Positions 8,057 through 12,668 of a stretch of 12,668 nt of DNA are shown piece after piece. Positions within the stretch are counted from its first letter, which is position 1. Every line of letters begins with the position of its first letter. The DNA is from Treponema sp. GTDB taxonomy: Bacteria > Spirochaetota > Spirochaetia > Treponematales > Breznakiellaceae. The stretch is from assembly GCA_031263265.1 (NCBI GenBank), contig JAISGE010000164.1, forward strand, positions 1 through 12,668, given 5' to 3'. Both the position numbers and the translations under genes were made by a program. The notes beneath the pieces were generated by a model, which saw only the letters and a list, made by a program, of their open reading frames with translations, was not told where the DNA came from and did not search any database.

Positions 8057-8085
8057 AGTATGTCTAACGTTTCAAGGTTTGTCAA
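8057..8085 (-). promoter_or_regulatory. Promoter of tRNA-His
   Basis: On the minus strand: -35 TTGACA (8080-8085, perfect), 17-bp spacer, -10 CATACT (8057-8062, 4 of 6). Start expected near 8050, a few bases before the tRNA. I see no clear terminator between the tRNA and prs and no better promoter there, so prs may be read from here as well. Confidence 0.65.
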
Positions 8086-8131
8086 CAGGGCGTTGCCTCT
8101 ATTGTTCTCCGACAATCCCCACACGACAGGC

Positions 8132-8160
8132 TTGTAAATAATCTACTGAGTCGGTATGAT
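8132..8160 (+). promoter_or_regulatory. Promoter of the Hsp70-like chaperone operon
   Basis: -35 TTGTAA (8132-8137), 17-bp spacer, -10 TATGAT (8155-8160, 5 of 6). Transcription would start near 8167, giving a leader of about 74 nt. It is divergent from the tRNA-His promoter, 46 bp away. I found no CIRCE element (TTAGCACTC-N9-GAGTGCTAA), so HrcA heat-shock control is not indicated. The rest of 8086-8240 shows nothing else I can name. Confidence 0.55.
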
Positions 8161-8240
8161 GAATAGACTACAGCCGGATCTCCTTTGAAACTTCTGTGGG
8201 GTGTAAAAATCTGGTTTTGGACCGGGGTTGATGTTAGCCT

Positions 8241-8780
8241 ATGATGAATTTTGAAGACGAACTTAACAAACTGCTTGCCTGTGAAACCGAAAGGATTCCT
8301 CCATACGAAGCTGCGGAACTTGTGGCCGCGGGACAAGAGCTATTGAAGGAACTCAACAAGAAACAAACCGATGTTTCCCTCCAAATCGAAGAAATCTATG
8401 ACCTGGTAAAAGAGCAGGACACCCGGTCTTTGCAGACAACGATAGACGCCGAAAAAGAGCGGGCCAATCAGTTGGTTTTTGCGGCGATGGCCCTTTCCGA
8501 CCTGCTTGAAGATTTCTGTACGTACGCGGTGCAGAGCGGCAGCGAGGAATTGAAGCATCAGGCCAGCCTTTTGTGGGAACATTCCGACAGTATCCTCGAA
8601 ACCCGGGGTATACGCCGTTTTGGGATGGCCGGGGAGACCCTGAACCCGCAGATTCATACGGTCAAGGCAAGTGTGGAATCCCCTTTTCCCCGGGAGCAGG
8701 TAGTTAAGGTGCTCCAGAGCGGTTATGTGTATCAAGGCATGTTGTTAAAAAAGGCCGCGGTAGTGGTGAGCCGGGGATAG
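8241..8780 (+). CDS. grpE: Divergent GrpE-like nucleotide exchange factor
   Basis: 179 residues. The first 80 or so are charged helix, expected to form a coiled coil. A helical middle with ALSDLLEDF recalls the 'LLPVLDNLERA' helix of GrpE. The C-terminal 50 residues have the GrpE beta-domain pattern: 'GETLNPQIHTVKAS', then 'VVKVLQSGYVYQGMLLKKAAVVVSRG', compared with the family 'FDPxxHEAV...VxxVxxxGYxxxxRxLRPAxVxV' (quoted in two pieces). GrpE drives ADP release from Hsp70. First gene of the operon, 36 bp before the Hsp70 gene, which supports the role. No convincing Shine-Dalgarno precedes the ATG; a second ATG follows at 8244. Sequence identity to standard GrpE looks low, so it is probably dedicated to the neighbouring Hsp70. 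Confidence 0.75.
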   Translation: MMNFEDELNKLLACETERIPPYEAAELVAAGQELLKELNKKQTDVSLQIEEIYDLVKEQDTRSLQTTIDAEKERANQLVFAAMALSDLLEDFCTYAVQSGSEELKHQASLLWEHSDSILETRGIRRFGMAGETLNPQIHTVKASVESPFPREQVVKVLQSGYVYQGMLLKKAAVVVSRG

Positions 8781-8800
8781 CCGGCGCAATCGTATATATT

Positions 8801-8806
8801 AAGGAG
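8801..8806 (+). promoter_or_regulatory. Ribosome binding site of the Hsp70 gene
   Basis: AAGGAG 10 nt before the ATG at 8817. It is the strongest Shine-Dalgarno of the chaperone operon and fixes the start of the Hsp70 gene. Confidence 0.6.
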
Positions 8807-8816
8807 AACAGAACAA

Positions 8817-10508
8817 ATGGGCAGAATAGTCGGTATAGATTTGGGGACTTCCACTTCGGAAATCGCCTGTATAGTTGATGGTACGCCAAGGCTTTTGCCC
8901 AACTCCCAGGGTAAACTGATTACCCCTTCGGTGGTACACATCGGAGAGGACGGCGCGGTTCTTGTGGGGGAGGAGGCCGCGGAATATCTTTTCACCCGGC
9001 CTGATTGTACCTTCATGGAGGTAAAACGGCTCACCGGCAGTTATGAAACACTTAAAGCCCACGGAAAGGAATATGCGCCGGAAGAGATTCAAGCCATGCT
9101 GCTGAACTATCTGGTCCGCTGCGCAGAAACTAGTCTGAAAGAAAAGATAGACCGCGCGGTAATAACCGTACCGGCCTATTTTACCGATGTACAGCGGCGG
9201 GCAACGACCAAGGCCGGGGAATTGGCAGGCCTCACGGTGGAACGCATCATCAACGAACCTACGGCAGCGGCCTTGGACTACGGCCTTTCAAACCTCAAGG
9301 AAATCAAAAACGTGCTGGTCTACGACTTGGGCGGCGGCACCCTGGATGTTACGGTACTTGAGCTTTTTGAAGGGGTTATTGATGTAAAGGCAAGCAGCGG
9401 CAATAACCATCTGGGGGGCAAGGATTTTGATGAGATCATCATGCGCCATCTCACCGACCCCGCGGGGGATGAACGAGCCATCATGCGCCTAAAAAAAGCC
9501 GCGGAGGACTGTAAAATCGCCCTAAGCGCCCATGAGGAATATGAAATATCCCTCCCCTTCCTCATGACCAGCAAAGACGGAAAGCCTATTTCCGTGGAAC
9601 AGACCGTCAGCCGCCGGGAATTTGAGGAATGGGTGTCGGAGAAGATCGAGTCTACCCGTGAACCCATGTTGAGCGCCCTTTCGGATGCAAAGCTCACCCC
9701 CCAGGATTTACAAGTCATTCTGCTGGTGGGAGGTTCCACGCGGATTCCCTGTGTAAAAAAACTGGTGGAGGAAACACTGGGGACGGTTCCCCGCTCCCTG
9801 GTGGACCCTGATCTGACGGTAGCCCGGGGCGCGGCGATTCAGGCGGGGATTATCGAAGGCAGCATCAACAGCGAAGAGTTGGTGCTTACCGATGTCTGCC
9901 CCTACACGCTGGGCACTGCGCCCTTGCAAGAGGGTTTGTTCGGCAGCCGGAAGGTATTCGATCCCCTTATCCCGCGGAACACCACGATTCCTACTGAAAA
10001 AGCAAGAATCTACATGACCGCTGTGGATTACCAGACCAGTGTGATCATTGATGTGTTTCAGGGGGAATCCTCGGACCCGGAGAATAACGAACGACTTGGG
10101 GAAGTCCAGCTTACCGGAATTCCTTCCGCCAAACAGGGAAAAGAGCAGATTGAGGTAACCTTTGGCTATGACATGAACGGCATACTTCAGGTAAAGGCAA
10201 GCGTGGTTTCCACCGGCACGCAAGTTTCTGCGGAAATCAGTACCACCGGAGTAAAGGCCAAGCCTCTTTTGGAGCTGTCGAAATGGGAACAGGCAGAGGG
10301 AGCTCGGCAGTTCCGTCCCCTGATACGCAAGGCGGAAAAATTCATTGCCACAGGCAAGGATATAGGCGGAGATATCGAGACCCTGGTGCGGCGTATCAAA
10401 GAAGCGCTTTTGCTGCAAAACATGGAACAGGCCAATGAACTGCGGGAAGAACTGCTGACCATGTTTGGGATAATGGAAAAATTAGAAAAATTGGATAAAC
10501 TATTATGA
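8817..10508 (+). CDS. hscC: Hsp70-family chaperone, HscC-like
   Basis: 563 residues against 600-640 for DnaK. The ATPase domain is complete: GIDLGTSTS (6-14); lysine K70 at the same position as DnaK K70; VPAYFTDVQRRAT (118-130); RIINEPTAAALDYGL (143-157) with the arginine matching DnaK R167, which contacts J proteins; DLGGGTLDVTVL (170-181); LVGGSTRIP (303-311); GAAIQAG (338-344). Subdomain II has a deletion between GGKDFD and RLKKAAEDCK. The linker is LVLTDV (355-360), keeping the aspartate equivalent to DnaK D393. It is followed by CPYTLG, and the substrate domain has VFQGES; these are HscC-like traits. The lid (about 484-563) is short, without the DnaK disordered tail. Stop overlaps the next start (ATGA). 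Probably a specialised Hsp70 working with the flanking GrpE and J proteins; clients unknown. Confidence 0.9.
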   Translation: MGRIVGIDLGTSTSEIACIVDGTPRLLPNSQGKLITPSVVHIGEDGAVLVGEEAAEYLFTRPDCTFMEVKRLTGSYETLKAHGKEYAPEEIQAMLLNYLVRCAETSLKEKIDRAVITVPAYFTDVQRRATTKAGELAGLTVERIINEPTAAALDYGLSNLKEIKNVLVYDLGGGTLDVTVLELFEGVIDVKASSGNNHLGGKDFDEIIMRHLTDPAGDERAIMRLKKAAEDCKIALSAHEEYEISLPFLMTSKDGKPISVEQTVSRREFEEWVSEKIESTREPMLSALSDAKLTPQDLQVILLVGGSTRIPCVKKLVEETLGTVPRSLVDPDLTVARGAAIQAGIIEGSINSEELVLTDVCPYTLGTAPLQEGLFGSRKVFDPLIPRNTTIPTEKARIYMTAVDYQTSVIIDVFQGESSDPENNERLGEVQLTGIPSAKQGKEQIEVTFGYDMNGILQVKASVVSTGTQVSAEISTTGVKAKPLLELSKWEQAEGARQFRPLIRKAEKFIATGKDIGGDIETLVRRIKEALLLQNMEQANELREELLTMFGIMEKLEKLDKLL

Positions 10509-10954
10509 CCGGTTCTGAAAAGATTGCGGGGCGCTGCTACCGGCTGGGTCTTGTGGCGGCAAAGCGGCGGGATCTGAGAGGCGCTCTTGATTACGCGGCT
10601 CTTGCCTGTGCCGTGGATCCCTGTCATGGCGGTGCGGCGCGGCTTGCGGAGCTCTGCCGGTATGAACTTGGAGAGGATGAAGGGGAACAGACGATTGAAC
10701 AGCTTCTTTCTCTCGTGAAGCAAAAGAAGTGGAAGGCAGCGGCAAAGGAAGCAAAAAGGCTTCCCAGTCAAAATGTACGGCTGCTTAACATACAAGGCTG
10801 CCTTTGGGCTCTGGCGAAACAGTACGACTCCGCGCTTGCTTGTTTTGCCGGAGCCTTAGCAAAAGATCGCGGGAACCTGCTTGCCGCGAACGCGCTGGCC
10901 GAACTGAGCCAGCGGCGTAAGTTTTTTTGGAGTTTTTTTGTTCCTCCTTGTTGA
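10505..10954 (+). CDS. Small TPR-like helical-repeat protein of the Hsp70 operon
   Basis: 149 residues. The start overlaps the Hsp70 stop by 4 nt (ATGA), so translation is coupled; no good RBS is seen. It consists of helix pairs with TPR-type spacing: CYRLGLVAAKRRDLRGALDY with ACAVDP (about 11-39), a second pair including KQKKWKAAAKEAKRLP (72-87), and LLNIQGCLWALAKQYDSALA with AKDRGN (about 92-123). The end is aromatic and basic (QRRKFFWSFF). No signal peptide; probably cytoplasmic. A scaffold or client-binding partner of the Hsp70 is the natural guess. The last 17 nt overlap the annotated J gene in another frame, within two T7 runs. It might be the N-terminal half of one longer protein if a frameshift or slippage joins them. 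Confidence 0.7.
   Translation: MTGSEKIAGRCYRLGLVAAKRRDLRGALDYAALACAVDPCHGGAARLAELCRYELGEDEGEQTIEQLLSLVKQKKWKAAAKEAKRLPSQNVRLLNIQGCLWALAKQYDSALACFAGALAKDRGNLLAANALAELSQRRKFFWSFFVPPC
10922..10939 (+). other. T7-GGAG-T7 tract in the overlap of two reading frames
   Basis: T7 at 10922-10928, GGAG at 10929-10932, T7 at 10933-10939. The TPR frame stays open to 10954, and the J frame is open from 10908 onward, so both frames cross this tract. GGAG may serve as the RBS for a TTG start at 10938. Loss of one T (or gain of two) would fuse the two genes. Confidence 0.6.
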
Positions 10955-12305
10955 TGAAGTGAAAAGCCATTACGAGACTCTAGGCGTTACGAAAACCGCC
11001 GGGAATGAGGAGATAAAGCGGGCGTATTTCAGTCTGGTACGCAAGTACCAACCCGACCGCTTCCCCAAAGAATTCAAGGAAATCCGTGCGGCCTACGAAA
11101 CCCTCAGCGACAGGCAAAAACGCGCTGAATACGACGCCATCGGCGAACTGCCCTCTTCCGTTGCGCCCCTTTTCTACGAAGCCCAACGGCTTGACCGTTC
11201 TGGCAAGGAAAACAAGGCAGCGGAATTGTACCAGATGATTCTGAAAAGCCATCCCGATTTGAACAGTGTAAGGGAACAATATGCTAAGTCTCTCTCCACG
11301 AATAACAAACCAGGCAAAGCGGTTGAAGTCTGGGAAGAACTTTGCCGCAAAGTTCCTGATAACCCCCGTTACGCAAGGGAACTAAGCCGGAGTTATGCCG
11401 ACCGCGGCTGGAACAAGAAGGCCCTTACCGAAATACGGCGCGCGCTTACGCTTGACCGCAATGCCATTGACAGTTGGATATGGCTGAGCGAATGCATTAT
11501 CATGGGCATTAAAAAGAATATGGATATATGGGGAGAACTGGAGCAAGTTTCCCTTGAAGCTCTTGAGGCACTTAAAGAGGTCAAAACAGAAGAATGGAAA
11601 AAAATCCGCCTGTATAGCCAAGTGTTTATAGCCTGCGGCAATAAAAGAGTCGATGATGCCCGGGCTTGTTTACTGCAAATTATCCGCGTGGTACGCGAAA
11701 ACGGACGGAAGGGCAGAGAAAAAGGCCATGAGGCTCTGCAGGGAATACTAATGTTTGTTCCCTGCGAGGGACTTGCGAACCTCTACCCTGAATTAAAGGA
11801 AATAGCGGATCTATTATCGGATATGAATGACACCCAGATCCTAAATCAACTCGACGATGTAAGGCTGAGCTTTGAAATTGAGGAGCTGCCCAAAAAAGGG
11901 TTTCACGAAATATTTCGCGATCTTTTCAGAATATTAAACGCCGAATTTGAAGAAGATTATAATGAAATTGAGATACTTTCCATAGAGTATATTCTTATTG
12001 AACGCAAAAGCGAGTTCGATCCCCAGATAAGGCGGTTGAAAGAGGAGTTTCCCGAACTCTACGCTCTTAACTATCACTTTTTCACCGACGCGCTTTGTAC
12101 TTGCGACCCGGACAAGATGATGCATCAGCGCGCAAAGGCGATCAACAAGGTAAAGCGTAAACTCGGCATCCGTGATAAAGACCGGGATCCGGAAAGTGAA
12201 GATGATGTCCAATCGACCATCCGTCGTGCCGAACCCAAAGTAGGCCGCAACGACCCCTGCCCTTGCGGCAGTGGCAAAAAATACAAACGATGTTGTGGAC
12301 GGTGA
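10938..12305 (+). CDS. J-domain protein with TPR repeats and C-terminal SEC-C zinc motif; QPD instead of HPD
   Basis: 455 residues from a TTG start (GGAG 5 nt upstream); a GTG at 10959 (residue 8) is an alternative. The J domain (about 10-70) has HYETLGV, the basic helix II KRAYFSLVRKY, then QPD (38-40) where J proteins have HPD, and helix III ending in EYDAIG. Three TPR-type helix pairs follow (about 74-106, 107-140, 141-174), then a long unrecognised helical region (175-430). The C-terminus is a SEC-C motif, CPCGSGKKYKRCC (C441, C443, C452, C453), a zinc-binding tail also found at the end of SecA. Last gene of the operon. It presumably works with the upstream Hsp70, but the J domain may bind without stimulating ATP hydrolysis. 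No membrane segment or signal peptide seen. Confidence 0.88.
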   Translation: MFLLVDEVKSHYETLGVTKTAGNEEIKRAYFSLVRKYQPDRFPKEFKEIRAAYETLSDRQKRAEYDAIGELPSSVAPLFYEAQRLDRSGKENKAAELYQMILKSHPDLNSVREQYAKSLSTNNKPGKAVEVWEELCRKVPDNPRYARELSRSYADRGWNKKALTEIRRALTLDRNAIDSWIWLSECIIMGIKKNMDIWGELEQVSLEALEALKEVKTEEWKKIRLYSQVFIACGNKRVDDARACLLQIIRVVRENGRKGREKGHEALQGILMFVPCEGLANLYPELKEIADLLSDMNDTQILNQLDDVRLSFEIEELPKKGFHEIFRDLFRILNAEFEEDYNEIEILSIEYILIERKSEFDPQIRRLKEEFPELYALNYHFFTDALCTCDPDKMMHQRAKAINKVKRKLGIRDKDRDPESEDDVQSTIRRAEPKVGRNDPCPCGSGKKYKRCCGR

Positions 12306-12555
12306 GGTCGGGATAACCCGACTGAGGAAGAATATGAAGAACACGTTGATGGACATGACTGACAAACTAGTATTACGGAAACGGGCGGGGATAGAATCGG
12401 TGCATGACTTTCTGAAGGCTATCTGCCAAGTAGAACACAGCCGACACCGCAGCCCGGTCAACCTGCTGGTGGCGTTATCGGCCTATACTTTTCTATCCCA
12501 TAAGCCGTCCATTCGGAGTTTTCACGCTGAAAGGGTCTTGCCTCTCTTTGCTTAG
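12304..12555 (+). pseudogene. C-terminal remnant of an IS982-family transposase
   Basis: About 83 codons in one frame, ending at a TAG at 12553-12555. Key stretches are ITRLRKNMKN, then LVLRKRAGIESVHDFLKAI and QVEHSRHRSPVNLLV, followed by HKPSIRSF. These match the C-terminal end of IS982-type transposases, including the region with the third catalytic acidic residue (KRxxIExxxDxLK). A full transposase is about 290 residues, so the first 70 percent is missing. The remnant starts at the stop codon of the J-protein gene, within a base or two. The open frame continues upstream only as an off-frame shadow of the SEC-C codons. The element's outer end should lie shortly after 12555, but I cannot fix a terminal repeat without the other end. 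Confidence 0.75.
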
Positions 12556-12640
12556 CCTTTCATCGAACTCACGTTAAATAGGCCTGTCATGCGAAGTACC
12601 CGCCTTTACACATAATTTTTTATTAGATTTTTTTCCTTAC

Positions 12641-12668
12641 TGGTATTCTTAATACTGTTTTTAATTTT
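12641..12668 (+). terminator. Possible weak AT-rich terminator at the window edge
   Basis: GTATT (12643-12647) and AATAC (12651-12655) form a 5-bp stem with a 3-nt loop, extended by two G-U pairs, followed by TTTTT and further T's. The stem is weak and the surroundings (12600-12668) are simply T-rich, so this may be chance. Between 12556 and 12640 I see no gene. Confidence 0.25.

Noticed and set aside
8117..8201. CCCCACA (8117-8123) and TGTGGGG (8195-8201) as an inverted repeat around the chaperone promoter
   Set aside because: Only 7 bp with a 71-nt gap; the first arm lies upstream of the promoter, and it does not match CIRCE or another known operator. Likely chance.
9320..10795. Long minus-strand open frames opposite the Hsp70 gene
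   Set aside because: Opposite-strand frames are common beneath Hsp70 genes because of codon bias; no RBS or family resemblance.
12307..12322. Perfect hairpin GTCGGG-ATAA-CCCGAC right after the J-gene stop as a terminator
   Set aside because: No T-run follows, and the sequence lies within the transposase-like coding stretch (codons around GITRLRKN), which explains its composition. It could still act as a transcript-end structure.
1..12668. CRISPR array, prophage, toxin-antitoxin pair or riboswitch
   Set aside because: I looked for spaced direct repeats, phage structural or integrase genes, small toxin-like pairs and conserved riboswitch cores, and saw none.

Overview
The window is about 12.7 kb of moderately GC-rich, densely packed bacterial DNA. 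The set of housekeeping genes (MutS2, RsgA, a PcrA/UvrD helicase and an unusual PRPP synthetase) and the style of the proteins suggest a spirochaete, perhaps a Treponema of the gut type. That assignment is an inference from protein character; no 16S or other marker is present.

Left part (1-7905, almost all minus strand). A fragment of a fold-type I aminotransferase reads in from the left edge on the plus strand. It converges on a minus-strand cluster which, in transcription order, is rsgA (ribosome-assembly GTPase), mutS2, a uvrD/pcrA helicase and a short protein resembling a class III aminotransferase without a catalytic core. Spacings are short or the genes overlap (mutS2/uvrD by 7 nt, uvrD/last gene by 14 nt), so they probably form one operon. 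A good sigma-70-type promoter lies just upstream of rsgA. Further upstream on the same strand are a divergent ribose-phosphate pyrophosphokinase and a tRNA-His(GTG) with its own strong promoter, which may also feed the pyrophosphokinase gene.

Right part (8132-12305, plus strand). A divergent promoter starts a four-gene chaperone operon: a GrpE-like exchange factor, a 563-residue Hsp70 of HscC-like type, a small TPR-like protein, and a J-domain/TPR/SEC-C protein. The last three are tightly coupled or overlapping. This looks like a second, specialised Hsp70 machine and not the housekeeping dnaK operon. Its J domain carries QPD in place of the invariant HPD, the same change as the classical inactive E. 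coli DnaJ H33Q allele. The overlap between the TPR and J reading frames also holds two T7 runs around a GGAG.

Right edge (12304-12668). A C-terminal remnant of an IS982-family transposase abuts the stop codon of the J-protein gene. It is followed by about 110 bases of increasingly AT-rich DNA in which I see no gene.

The candidate for a new system is the Hsp70/GrpE/TPR/QPD-J operon.
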